Source: Pseudomonas petrae (lineage in GTDB: Bacteria > Pseudomonadota > Gammaproteobacteria > Pseudomonadales > Pseudomonadaceae). Taken from it: a stretch of DNA of 64,000 nt. How positions within the stretch are numbered: position 1 is the stretch's first letter; each line of letters begins with the position of its first letter. The notes below the pieces were generated by a model. The model made no database searches. It had not been told where the DNA came from and was given only the letters and a program-made list of their open reading frames with translations. Positions 42,019-50,548 of the stretch are shown here, piece after piece. The position numbers and the translations under genes are program-made. The stretch lies in assembly GCF_021728295.1 (NCBI RefSeq), contig NZ_JAKJXE010000006.1, positions 248,001 through 312,000 on the forward strand, given 5' to 3'.

Positions 42019-43443
42019 TTACCCCATCACCACAACACCCGTTGCCTCTTTGCGCAGCAGCCTCGCCGTCTTGCGCTCGAACGCCCAAGTCAGTGCAACC
42101 GCTGAGCAGAGCAGGCCGATCGCCAATCCCCACCAGACGCCGACCGCCCCCTGGTTTGCCAGAAAACCCAGGCCCCACGCCAATGGCGCGCCCACCACCC
42201 AATAGCTCGCCAGTCCGATCAGGAACGTGGTTTTTGCGTCCTTGAATCCCCGAATCGCGCCCATTGCGATGGTCTGTGTGCCGTCGAGAATCTCGAACCA
42301 GGCGGCGATGGCCAGCAGCTTCACCGCCAGTTCGACCACACCCTGGTATTTCGGATCGTTGACGTCCACAAACAGCCCGATGACCGCGTGGGGCGCGACC
42401 CAGAACAGAATGCCGAACGCCAGCATCAGCAGCCCGCCGAAACCAATCCCCATGCGCCCGGCAGTGCGCGCCAGCAGCAGGTTTCCGGCCCCGTAATGCA
42501 AGCCAATGCGCATGGTCACCGCGTAGGAAATCCCGACCGGAACCATGAACGCCATCGACACCGACTGCAGGGCGATCTGGTGCGCGGCCATCTGGGTGCT
42601 GCCCATGGCGCCCATGCAGAACGCCGCAAAGGTGAACAGCCCCACTTCCACCGCATACGTGCCGCCGATGGGCAGGCCCAGACGCCACAGCTCTTTCAGG
42701 CAACTGCGCGAGAGCTTCATCAGTTCTTTGTGAAGGGGATACGCCGCATAGGCGCTGTGATAACGAATGTGAAACGCGAGGGCCAGTGCCATGGCGTTGG
42801 TGACGATGGCCGTGACCAGGCCGATGCCCATCAGGCCCCAGTGCGGCAGGCCAAACAGCCCGTGGATAAAGGCGTAATTGAGCCCGAAGTTCAGCGCCAC
42901 CCCCACCAGACTGATCACCATTACCGGGGTCGCACGCCCCAATGCACTGGTGAAACCGCGCAGAGCCATGAAGCTCAACAGGCCGGGCAGCGCCAATGGC
43001 AGCGTGATCAGAAATTCGCTGGCCATGTGCACGTTGGCTTCATCTTGACCGAACTGCAGCAGAATCGGCTCGAGGTTCCACAGGATCAGCGCGGCAATCA
43101 GCGCCATGCCCCATGCCAGCCACAAACCGGCCTGGGTCAAACGGGTGACGCCTGCGTGATCATTCGCGCCCTTGCGGATGGCAACCAATGTGCCGACGGC
43201 TGCCATGACACCCACGCAGAAAAATGACACGAAGTTATAGCTCGCCGCGCCCAGTCCGCCACCGGCAAGGGATTCCGGGCCCAGCTTGCCCATCATCACG
43301 GTGTCGGTGAACACCATCAGCATGTGCGCCATCTGCGAAGCAATCAGCGGCCCGGCGAGACGCAGGATGATCCACAGTTCTTTGAAGGCGTGCTGGTGCA
43401 TGGTTTTTACGCTCGGGTTTGCGGGTGTTGGCAGGCCGGTCAT
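42019..43443 (-). CDS. MATE family multidrug efflux pump (NorM-like)
   Basis: The 474-residue protein has twelve spans with MATE hallmarks: LAGPLIASQMAHMLMVFTDTVMMGKLG in the first helix pair and repeated family segments in the second half (LGLPIGGTYAVEVGLFTFAAF). It should extrude cationic drugs by Na+/H+ antiport. The start could also be ATG 43401 (MHQHAFKELW), since neither has a clear ribosome binding site. The homolog next to the LysR gene in P. aeruginosa is PA5294. It diverges from the LysR regulator, a possible controller. Confidence 0.9.
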   Translation of the reverse strand: MTGLPTPANPSVKTMHQHAFKELWIILRLAGPLIASQMAHMLMVFTDTVMMGKLGPESLAGGGLGAASYNFVSFFCVGVMAAVGTLVAIRKGANDHAGVTRLTQAGLWLAWGMALIAALILWNLEPILLQFGQDEANVHMASEFLITLPLALPGLLSFMALRGFTSALGRATPVMVISLVGVALNFGLNYAFIHGLFGLPHWGLMGIGLVTAIVTNAMALALAFHIRYHSAYAAYPLHKELMKLSRSCLKELWRLGLPIGGTYAVEVGLFTFAAFCMGAMGSTQMAAHQIALQSVSMAFMVPVGISYAVTMRIGLHYGAGNLLLARTAGRMGIGFGGLLMLAFGILFWVAPHAVIGLFVDVNDPKYQGVVELAVKLLAIAAWFEILDGTQTIAMGAIRGFKDAKTTFLIGLASYWVVGAPLAWGLGFLANQGAVGVWWGLAIGLLCSAVALTWAFERKTARLLRKEATGVVVMG

Positions 43444-43566
43444 TGTGGGGATTCAGACGGGGATGCACAAAGGGATAAATCCGATCACTCGCATGAGTAA
43501 AACTCATCCTGCCATTTCTGCATTAGAGTGAGCGCACTCGCTTGACTGCCTGAGGAATCCCCGCCG

Positions 43567-44487
43567 ATGTCTCGCACTCTTCCGCCTTTGTATGCCCTGC
43601 GCGCGTTTGAAGCCGCTGCGCGACACAGCTCGTTCACGCGCGCAGCTGAAGAGCTGTCGATCACCCAGAGTGCGGTGAGTCGGCATATCCGCACGCTGGA
43701 AGAGCATTTTGCCTGCCGTCTGTTTCGCCGCAACGGCCGCAATTTGCAGCTCACTGAAGCCGCGCGCGAATTGCTGCCGGGCGTGCGGGAAGGCTTTTCA
43801 GCCCTGGAGCGAGCGTGCAGCGCGTTGATGGCGGAGGAGGGCATCCTGCGCATGAAAGCCCCGTCGACCCTGACCATGCGCTGGTTGCTGGCGCGGCTGA
43901 GTCGTTTTCGCCATCTGCAGGTGGGCAACGAGGTCCAGCTGACCAGCGCCTGGATGGACATCGACAGCGTCGACTTCACCCAGGAGCCGTTCGATTGCGC
44001 GGTGTTGCTCAGCCACGGGCATTTCCCGCCGGAGTGGGAGGCGACCTACCTGTTCCCGGAATTGCTGATTCCCGTGGGCGCCCCGACGCTGCTGGATGAT
44101 GCACCGTGGGACGCCGAGCGATTGGCTGGCGCCGAACTGCTGCACCCCACCCCCGATCGCCGCGACTGGCGCCGATGGCTGGAGCGCATGGATTTGTCTG
44201 ACCGGGTCTCGCTCAAGGGAGGGCAGGTCTTCGACACGCTGGAGCTGGGCATGATTGCGGCGGCTCGGGGTTACGGCGTTTCCATGGGCGATCTGCTGAT
44301 GGTGGCAGAGGATGTCGCTCAGGGCCGACTCAGCCTGCCGTGGCGCACGGCGGTGGTCAGCGGCGAAAACTACTACCTCGTCTGGCCGAAGACTCGCCCG
44401 GGCGGCGAGCGTATGCGGCGGCTGAGCGACTTTTTGCAGGGCGAAGTGCAGGCGATGGAATTACCGGAGGTGGCGGTCCTGGAGTGA
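43567..44487 (+). CDS. LysR-type transcriptional regulator (GcvA-like)
   Basis: The 306-residue protein has an N-terminal winged helix (PPLYALRAFEAAARHSSFTR, then AAEELSITQSAVSRHIRTLE) and a C-terminal LysR effector domain. The subfamily resembles GcvA/AmpR-type regulators by the opening PPLYALRAFEAAARH. It is divergent from the MATE pump gene, 123 bp away, so control of that pump is a reasonable guess. The effector is unknown. Confidence 0.92.
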   Translation: MSRTLPPLYALRAFEAAARHSSFTRAAEELSITQSAVSRHIRTLEEHFACRLFRRNGRNLQLTEAARELLPGVREGFSALERACSALMAEEGILRMKAPSTLTMRWLLARLSRFRHLQVGNEVQLTSAWMDIDSVDFTQEPFDCAVLLSHGHFPPEWEATYLFPELLIPVGAPTLLDDAPWDAERLAGAELLHPTPDRRDWRRWLERMDLSDRVSLKGGQVFDTLELGMIAAARGYGVSMGDLLMVAEDVAQGRLSLPWRTAVVSGENYYLVWPKTRPGGERMRRLSDFLQGEVQAMELPEVAVLE

Positions 44488-44555
44488 GCGGAGGAGGCTG
44501 GTCTCGTGAAAGGGGGGCGGCCCGGGCGCTGTGGTCCGCTGCGAGGACCGTTAAA

Positions 44556-44573
44556 GACGGAAAAGATTCCGTC
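44556..44573. promoter_or_regulatory. Perfect inverted repeat upstream of the chemoreceptor
   Basis: GACGGAA and TTCCGTC are exact inverted copies separated by AAGA. It lies ~155 bp upstream of the chemoreceptor start in a 242 bp interval. It has no T-run, so it is more likely an operator than a terminator. Confidence 0.4.
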
Positions 44574-44729
44574 CAAAACCGGTGTAGGACTCAAGTATTT
44601 CAATTGCCGGCCGAAGGTGTAGCTGCACAGCCGATTCACCTCAATCGGTTCATCGATTCCCTTTAATAGAATTCGTCCGAATGGTGTTCCTGAGATCAGG
44701 ACGACCCAGTCGTTCGGCAAGGAGCCCCC

Positions 44730-46712
44730 ATGTCTCAGCCTCGCGCCCGAATTGCTTCGCAACTCGGCATCGCCCTGGCCGTTATTCTGGCCGTCGTCAT
44801 TAGCGGCAGCACGCTGTTCGCCCTGCGCTCACTGGACTCGGCAAACCTGGCCATCCGTGAAGAGCACATGGGAAGCGAGGCCCGTTTGCTGGCCGACCAG
44901 TTGAACACCTTCCACAGCACCCTGCGTGACAGCACCCAGCGTTTGAGCGGCCTGTTCGAGAAGCGTTTTTCGGGCGGTCTGAGCCTGCAGGCTGATCAGC
45001 AGATTGCGGTCGCGGTCGCGGGCGTGCAGACCCCTACGCTGCTGCTGAACGGCACGGCACTGAACAACGATTTCATGGAAGTCGACGATTTCAAGAAAAT
45101 GACTGCCGGTGTTGCGACGGTCTTCGTTCGCAGCGGCGACGACTTCGTGCGCGTCAGCACTTCCCTGAGCAAACAGGACGGCTCGCGCGCCATCGGCACC
45201 TCGCTGGATCACAAACATCCGGCCTATGAAAAGCTCCTCGCCGGGCAGGGATACGTCGGTCGCGCGCTGTTGTTTGATCGACTGTACATGACTCAATACA
45301 GCCCTGTGCGTGACGCCAGCGGCAAGGACATCGCCGTGCTCTTCGTCGGATTCGATTACACCGACGCGCAAAAGGCGCAGTTCGACAACCTGAAGAACTT
45401 TCGCATTGGCTCCACCGGATCGCTGGCGCTGCTCGACGAGCAGAACAAATGGCTGGTGCCGCCTGCGGGCGTGAAAGATCTGGATAAGGCAAGCACCACC
45501 CTGGCCGGGTTCGCCGAGACGCCAAGCGTCGGGCGTTTCTGGCAGGACGCCGGTGAAGATTTTTACACCGTCGGCGAGAAGTTTGCCGGCGGCCCGTGGA
45601 CGGTTCTGGCGACGATGCCCAAGGATGAAATCAGTGCGGTGACCTGGAGCGTCGGTACCCAGCTGGCCATTGGCAGCCTGCTGGCGATGCTGATCGCTGT
45701 CGGTGCCGCGATCTGGCTGTTGCGCAGCAAGCTGCGGCCGCTGTCGGATCTGGTCAATCAGGCCGAAGCCCTCGGCGCAGGTGACTTGAGCGCACGTCTG
45801 AACATTTCCAGCCATGACGAAATTGGCCAGTTGGCGGGCAGCTTCAACAAGATGGGCCAGGCGCTGGAAACCATGGTGTCCCACATCCGCACGGCGGCGC
45901 TGGAAGTCAGCGGTCGTGCCAACGCGCTGTCCGGTCTGTCGGGCGGCGCTTATGAAGGGATGGAGCAGCAATCCGGCGAAATCACCAGCATGGCCGGTGC
46001 AGTGGAGGAGTTCAGCGCCACGGCCCTGACCATCGCCGACAACATGGGCACCACCGAACGCATGGCGCAGGGCAATGCCCAGCAGACGCGTATTGGCCGC
46101 ACGTCAATGGAGGAGGCATCGGCCTCACTGGAGCAAATTGCAGGCTCGCTGAGCAGCACCGCGACGGTGATCGATACCTTGGGCCAGCGCTCGCAAGAGA
46201 TCGGCGGGATTGTCAGCGTCATCACCTCGATCGCCGAGCAGACCAACCTCCTGGCCCTCAACGCCGCGATTGAAGCAGCGCGCGCCGGCGAGCAAGGCCG
46301 TGGTTTTGCGGTGGTGGCGGATGAAGTCCGCAGCCTGGCATCACGTACGCGCCAGGCCACCGACGAAATCTCCGGCATGATCAGCAGCATTCAGCTGGAG
46401 ACCAGCAATGCCATCAGCACCATGCAGCAAGGCAACGCGCTGATGCAGGAAGGCCTGTCGCGCAACGCCAAAGTCGCTGCAGCGCTGGCCCAGATCGACG
46501 AGCAAAGCCGCTCGGCCGGTGAGCAATTTACGTCCATCACCACGGCGAGCCAGGAGCAGAGCAACACCGCCACCCTGCTCAGTGCCAACCTGCAAAGCAT
46601 CGCCCTGGCGAACAGCGAGCAACGCGAAGTCGTGTCCAACCTGGCGATCACGGCTCAAGAGCTGAACGCCGTGGCGGCTGACTTGCAGAAGGAAGTGGAT
46701 CGGTTTCGGTGA
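44730..46712 (+). CDS. Methyl-accepting chemotaxis protein with Cache-type sensor
   Basis: The 660-residue receptor has a first span at residues ~13-32, a periplasmic Cache_3/Cache_2-like sensor (~35-310, [16 protein letters not shown] at its end), a second span at ~312-331, a HAMP domain ([16 protein letters not shown]) and the long cytoplasmic coiled-coil. The signalling tip is complete ([20 protein letters not shown], then [15 protein letters not shown]). There is no C-terminal CheR-binding pentapeptide. The ligand is unknown; this Cache type often binds organic acids. It lies next to accessory toxin-antitoxin relics. Confidence 0.93.
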   Translation: MSQPRARIASQLGIALAVILAVVISGSTLFALRSLDSANLAIREEHMGSEARLLADQLNTFHSTLRDSTQRLSGLFEKRFSGGLSLQADQQIAVAVAGVQTPTLLLNGTALNNDFMEVDDFKKMTAGVATVFVRSGDDFVRVSTSLSKQDGSRAIGTSLDHKHPAYEKLLAGQGYVGRALLFDRLYMTQYSPVRDASGKDIAVLFVGFDYTDAQKAQFDNLKNFRIGSTGSLALLDEQNKWLVPPAGVKDLDKASTTLAGFAETPSVGRFWQDAGEDFYTVGEKFAGGPWTVLATMPKDEISAVTWSVGTQLAIGSLLAMLIAVGAAIWLLRSKLRPLSDLVNQAEALGAGDLSARLNISSHDEIGQLAGSFNKMGQALETMVSHIRTAALEVSGRANALSGLSGGAYEGMEQQSGEITSMAGAVEEFSATALTIADNMGTTERMAQGNAQQTRIGRTSMEEASASLEQIAGSLSSTATVIDTLGQRSQEIGGIVSVITSIAEQTNLLALNAAIEAARAGEQGRGFAVVADEVRSLASRTRQATDEISGMISSIQLETSNAISTMQQGNALMQEGLSRNAKVAAALAQIDEQSRSAGEQFTSITTASQEQSNTATLLSANLQSIALANSEQREVVSNLAITAQELNAVAADLQKEVDRFR

Positions 46713-46739
46713 GGCGGGAGAGCTGCCTAGGCGCTTGAG

Positions 46740-46781
46740 CAAACCCGCCTTGGCATACTTGCTCCATTCAATTGTCAGCAC
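46740..46781 (-). pseudogene. Remnant of a RelE/ParE-family toxin gene (5' ~14 codons)
   Basis: From a GTG overlapping the antitoxin stop by 14 bp, the frame reads MLTIEWSKYAKAGL, the typical N-terminus of RelE/ParE toxins (M-(L/T)-x-I-x-W-S-x-x-A). After that the resemblance stops, and the continuing frame only runs antisense to the chemoreceptor gene. The toxin was therefore deleted. This is read from the N-terminal pattern and gene arrangement, so it is an inference. Confidence 0.55.
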
Positions 46782-47067
46782 CGCGCTTCCTTTGGAGTAA
46801 TTCGGTAGCGGCAGCCATCACGTCCTCGTGAGAGTGCGTCGGGCCCGAGTCCTCCATGGCTTCACGCACCTTGGCCCTGAACCATTGATCGTAGGCGTCC
46901 GGGTGTGCGCCGAGGCCTGCGGGTAAACCGCCTTCCCGGACCACCCGCGTAAGCAAAATACGCACGGCATCGGAAATGGTGAGGCCGAAGTTGGCCAAGG
47001 TCTCCGATGCCTGGTTTTTAAGTGCCTGATCAATTCTCACATGCAGCATTGAAGTCTGGGTTGTCAT
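46768..47067 (-). CDS. RelB/DinJ-family antitoxin, orphan
   Basis: The 99-residue protein has an N-terminal ribbon-helix-helix (MLHVRIDQALKNQASETL, then ANFGLTISDAVRILLTRVV) and an acidic/flexible C-terminal toxin-binding tail, the RelB/DinJ pattern. The expected toxin downstream is cut to a ~14-codon remnant (see 46740-46781). A perfect palindrome lies just upstream, suggesting that autoregulation persists. Retained orphan antitoxins can protect against similar toxins acquired later; that role is speculation here. Confidence 0.85.
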   Translation of the reverse strand: MTTQTSMLHVRIDQALKNQASETLANFGLTISDAVRILLTRVVREGGLPAGLGAHPDAYDQWFRAKVREAMEDSGPTHSHEDVMAAATELLQRKRGADN

Positions 47068-47095
47068 GAGGGCTACTCCTGAAAAAGATCACTAT

Positions 47096-47113
47096 GTATC
47101 TCATTTGAGATAC
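47096..47113. promoter_or_regulatory. Palindromic operator of the orphan antitoxin
   Basis: GTATCTCA and TGAGATAC are exact inverted copies separated by TT, 29 bp upstream of the antitoxin start. This is the expected position and form of a ribbon-helix-helix antitoxin operator. Confidence 0.65.
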
Positions 47114-47128
47114 GCATAACGAAGATCT

Positions 47129-48622
47129 TTAGTTCGTCGAAGGCCGATACTGCAAAGCCTCGGCAATGTGGCATCGGGCGATTGCGTCGACCTTCTCCAG
47201 ATCAGCCAGCGTGCGCGCCACTTTCAGGAGGCGGTGGGCGGCGCGCAGTGACAGGTTCAAGCGTTCGCAGGCGTTTTCGAGCCAGGCTTCGTCTTCCGGC
47301 AACAGTGCGCAGTGTTGGCGCAGCGCGGGCAGATCAAGAAAGGCGTTGGCGCAGCCTTGGCGTCGTTGTTGGCGCTGGCGTGCATCGGACACCACCTCCG
47401 CTGCGCTGGCGCTTTCACTTTTGCAGTCGGGCGTTCCCGCTAAAGACGTGGTTTCCCGGGCGACCGTCAGGTGCAGGTCAATCCGGTCGAGCAACGGGCC
47501 GGACAGCTTGTTGCGGTACCGCTGAATCTGGTCGGTTGAGCAGCGGCAGCGCCCGGTCGGCTCGCCGTGATAACCGCACGGGCAGGGGTTCATCGCCGCG
47601 ACCAGTTGAAAACGCGCCGGAAAGCGCACCCGATCCCGCGCGCGGGAAATCACGATGTGGCCCGATTCGAGGGGCTCGCGCAGGACCTCCAGCACACGCC
47701 GATCAAATTCCGGAAGCTCGTCCAGAAACAACACGCCGTGGTGCGCGAGGGTGATTTCTCCGGGTTGCGGGCGACTGCCACCCCCGACCAGTGCAGGACC
47801 TGATGCCGAGTGATGAGGCTGACGAAAAGGACGCTGGGGCCAACTGGTCAGCGGGGCATGACTGGCGACCGATTGGATCGCCGCCACCTCCAACGCTTCG
47901 AGTTCATCCAGCGGCGGCAACAGCCCCGGCAAACGGCTAGCCAACAGAGTTTTCCCGGTGCCGGGAGGGCCGCTGAAAAGGAGATTGTGTGCCCCGGCGG
48001 CGGCTACCAGCAGAGCCCGCTTGGCGGCGGTCTGGCCTTGCACCTCACTCAAATCAGGATAAGGCTGCGTCTGCAGAATCAGGCCGTTGGATTTATATGG
48101 CGGGATGACCGTATGCCCATTCAGGTGGGACACCAGCTCCAGCAGATGACTGACTGCAATCACCTTCAGGCCTGACGCCAGACACGCTTCCTCGGCATTC
48201 ACCGCCGGCACGATCAACGTGTGGCCCGCCTCCCGCGCAGCCAGTGCCGCCGGGAGCACGCCCTGCACGGGCCGAATCGCACCGGACAGCGCCAGCTCCC
48301 CCAGACATTCAATGCCCTCCAGTGCAAGCGTCGGCACCTGCGCGCTCGCGGCCAACAACCCAAGTGCGATGGCGACATCGAAGCGTCCGCCGTCTTTGGG
48401 TAGATCGGCAGGGGCCAGATTCAACGTGATCCGCCGCGCGGGAAATTCCAGTCGACAGTTGAGGATCGCACTGCGCACCCGATCCTTGCTTTCCTTCACC
48501 GCCCCTTCCGGCAGACCCACCAGCGTCAGGCTCGGCAGCCCGTTGGCGAGATGGGTTTCGACGGTGACGGCAGGCGCTTCAACGCCAACTTGGGCACGGC
48601 TCAGAACAATCGCGAGGGACAT
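47129..48622 (-). CDS. comM: YifB family Mg-chelatase-like ATPase (ComM)
   Basis: The 497-residue protein has an N-terminal Lon-like domain (SLAIVLSRAQVGVEAPAVTV), a central AAA+ Mg-chelatase ATPase with Walker A (GPPGTGKTLLASRL) and Walker B (GVLFLDELPEF), and the C-terminal ComM helix region. ComM is a bidirectional branch-migration helicase that helps integrate heteroduplex DNA during natural transformation. ATG 48622 is chosen because MSLAIVLSRA is the family N-terminus. It is divergent from the GNAT/higA chimera. Confidence 0.93.
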   Translation of the reverse strand: MSLAIVLSRAQVGVEAPAVTVETHLANGLPSLTLVGLPEGAVKESKDRVRSAILNCRLEFPARRITLNLAPADLPKDGGRFDVAIALGLLAASAQVPTLALEGIECLGELALSGAIRPVQGVLPAALAAREAGHTLIVPAVNAEEACLASGLKVIAVSHLLELVSHLNGHTVIPPYKSNGLILQTQPYPDLSEVQGQTAAKRALLVAAAGAHNLLFSGPPGTGKTLLASRLPGLLPPLDELEALEVAAIQSVASHAPLTSWPQRPFRQPHHSASGPALVGGGSRPQPGEITLAHHGVLFLDELPEFDRRVLEVLREPLESGHIVISRARDRVRFPARFQLVAAMNPCPCGYHGEPTGRCRCSTDQIQRYRNKLSGPLLDRIDLHLTVARETTSLAGTPDCKSESASAAEVVSDARQRQQRRQGCANAFLDLPALRQHCALLPEDEAWLENACERLNLSLRAAHRLLKVARTLADLEKVDAIARCHIAEALQYRPSTN

Positions 48623-48739
48623 GTCTTTCCTTGTAGGCAGCACCGCTTCCTGCGGCGAGCTGAAGGATAGTCATTGGCCCGGCGCGTGGGCAGGGCATGT
48701 TTTTCGGGGTGTGTATGAATCGAAGGATTGAGGTAAACC

Positions 48740-49285
48740 ATGACCAGGACTGGAATGCAGCCTGTACGTCCGGGAGAAATTCTCACCGAGGAATCTCTCA
48801 AACCGTTGTCAGCTGCGGACAACACTTTAGTCACCTTCGCCGCGGCGCGAGCCGGTGACTTCGAAGCGCTTGTTGCCATCCGGATCGACGCCATGCGTGA
48901 GAGTCTTGAACGCATTGGTCGCTTCGATCCCTTGCGTGCTCGGGAGCGTTTCCGGGAGGGCTTTGCGCCAGAATTTACTCGACACGTCGAGGTTTCTGGC
49001 GAGCGGGTAGGGTTTGTCGTGGTCAAGCCGCGTGTCGACGGGTTGTCGCTCGATCACCTCTACATCAAGCCAGGCGCACAGGGATCAGGGATCGGTTCGA
49101 TTGCTCTTCGTCAGATCTTCATGGAAGCGGATGCGGCGGCGCTGACTTTATACGTTGGGGCGCTGAAGGAAAGCGCTTCAAATCGGTTTTACACCCGTCA
49201 TGGTTTTCAGTTTGTCGAATCTGGCGAATTTGATAATTATTATGTTCGGCACTCTGCTCAAGGCTGCCCGTCAGTGGGTAGCTGA
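48740..49285 (+). CDS. GNAT acetyltransferase with HigA-derived N-terminus (chimeric)
   Basis: The 181-residue frame has two parts. Residues 1-23 read MTRTGMQPVRPGEILTEESL-KPL, the invariant opening of HigA-type antitoxins. Residues ~30-170 are a GNAT acetyltransferase: RAGDFEALVAIRIDAMRE, the acetyl-CoA loop QGSGIGSIALRQ and a C-terminal SNRFYTRHGFQFVES typical of small GNAT acetylases. GAGG at 48731-48734 precedes ATG 48740, so the GNAT would be translated from higA signals; an in-frame TTG at 48806 could be the GNAT's own start. A HigA-like C-terminus follows in another frame. The substrate is unknown. Confidence 0.75.
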   Translation: MTRTGMQPVRPGEILTEESLKPLSAADNTLVTFAAARAGDFEALVAIRIDAMRESLERIGRFDPLRARERFREGFAPEFTRHVEVSGERVGFVVVKPRVDGLSLDHLYIKPGAQGSGIGSIALRQIFMEADAAALTLYVGALKESASNRFYTRHGFQFVESGEFDNYYVRHSAQGCPSVGS

Positions 49286-49455
49286 ACAAAGCCTTCATAG
49301 ACAGTGCCGACATGGCGCTACTGCTGGCAGCCTGTTTTGAGACCACCCCGGGGTTTTGGCTGAACTTGCAACTCACCTCCGATCTGCGGCAAGCAGAGAT
49401 CGAGCGAGGGGAGGCGATCAGGGCCCAGGTTCAGCGCATTGCGCACTGCGCCTGA
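48740..49455 (+). pseudogene. higA: Interrupted higA-like antitoxin gene
   Basis: The N-terminal 23 codons are at 48740-48808. A C-terminal segment starting near 49297 reads IDSADMALLLAACFETTPGF followed by WLNLQLTSDLRQAE and stops at 49453-49455; this is the FGTTPEFWLNLQ tail of HigA proteins. About 30 middle codons holding the recognition helix are not found; a GNAT gene of ~490 bp occupies their place. The two ends are in different frames. No higB toxin is seen in the 117 bp upstream, so the system is dead or its toxin was lost. Confidence 0.65.
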
Positions 49456-49475
49456 GCACCCTCGGGATTCAACGC

Positions 49476-49760
49476 TCAATCCTGTGGCTCAGCCCCTGAC
49501 GCTTTCGGTTGCGTCGCCAACAGCGCTTCCATTTCCGCCATCTTCGCTTCAAGTGCCTCAAGACGGGCGCGGGTGCGGGCGAGGACGATCATCTGGCTGT
49601 CGAATTCTTCCCGGCTGACCAGGTCCAGCTTGCTGAAGCCGCTCTGCAGCAGCGCCTTGAACTGGGTTTCGAATTCGCTGCGTGGAACCGGGGTTTCGCC
49701 GTTGAACAGGCGGGAAGCGTGACCGCTCAGGGCGTCGAGAAAGGCTTTGGGGGCGAGCAT
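49476..49760 (-). CDS. ubiK: Ubiquinone biosynthesis accessory factor UbiK
   Basis: The 94-residue protein begins MLAPKAFLDALSGHASRLFN and has the BMFP (YqiC/UbiK) C-terminal coiled coil (residues ~50-85, REEFDSQMIVLARTRARLEA). UbiK is an accessory protein of the aerobic ubiquinone synthesis complex with UbiJ and contacts membranes. The length is typical. It diverges from glnK-amtB and borders the accessory pocket with the higA relic. Confidence 0.92.
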   Translation of the reverse strand: MLAPKAFLDALSGHASRLFNGETPVPRSEFETQFKALLQSGFSKLDLVSREEFDSQMIVLARTRARLEALEAKMAEMEALLATQPKASGAEPQD

Positions 49761-49864
49761 GATGGAATTCCAGAATCAGATGACGCGAGTGTAGCACGCA
49801 GCTTTTGGCCACTTGGGGCAGGGGATGCACTGCACGCTTTTCGCGCATGGCCTCGGGCACGTGC

Positions 49865-49879
49865 GCACCGTTGTTGTGC
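49865..49879. promoter_or_regulatory. Candidate NtrC binding site
   Basis: GCACC, five bases (GTTGT) and TGTGC form a near match to the NtrC consensus TGCACC-N5-GGTGCA. It is ~76 bp upstream of the sigma-54 promoter, a normal enhancer distance, and ahead of glnK, a classical NtrC target. Confidence 0.55.
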
Positions 49880-49954
49880 GGTGATGGCAATCGACGACTA
49901 CGCTAAGGCATGAATTAACAGTCTAAGGGCCGAAATTCATGCCGATCGATGAGA

Positions 49955-49970
49955 TGGCAAGCTTTCTGCT
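49955..49970 (+). promoter_or_regulatory. Sigma-54 promoter of glnK-amtB
   Basis: TGGCAAGCTTTCTGCT matches TGGCAC-N5-TTGCA/T with the obligatory GG-N10-GC spacing. A leader of ~200 nt separates it from glnK. The remaining part of the 415 bp ubiK-glnK interval shows no gene. Confidence 0.65.
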
Positions 49971-49995
49971 TAGTGGCTTGTAACCCATGCACTGA

Positions 49996-50514
<519 letters not shown>

Positions 50515-50548
50515 GCCGCCAAACCCCAACGCCCCAGGAGAAAACAAT

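Noticed and set aside
44551..44580. FliA (sigma-28) promoter for the chemoreceptor
   Set aside because: TAAAG at 44552 has the right spacing to tccaaaac, but this matches only four of eight bases of the -10 consensus.
46341..46781. A full-length 146-residue toxin gene downstream of the antitoxin
   Set aside because: Only the first ~14 residues resemble a RelE/ParE toxin. The rest is antisense to the chemoreceptor C-terminus.
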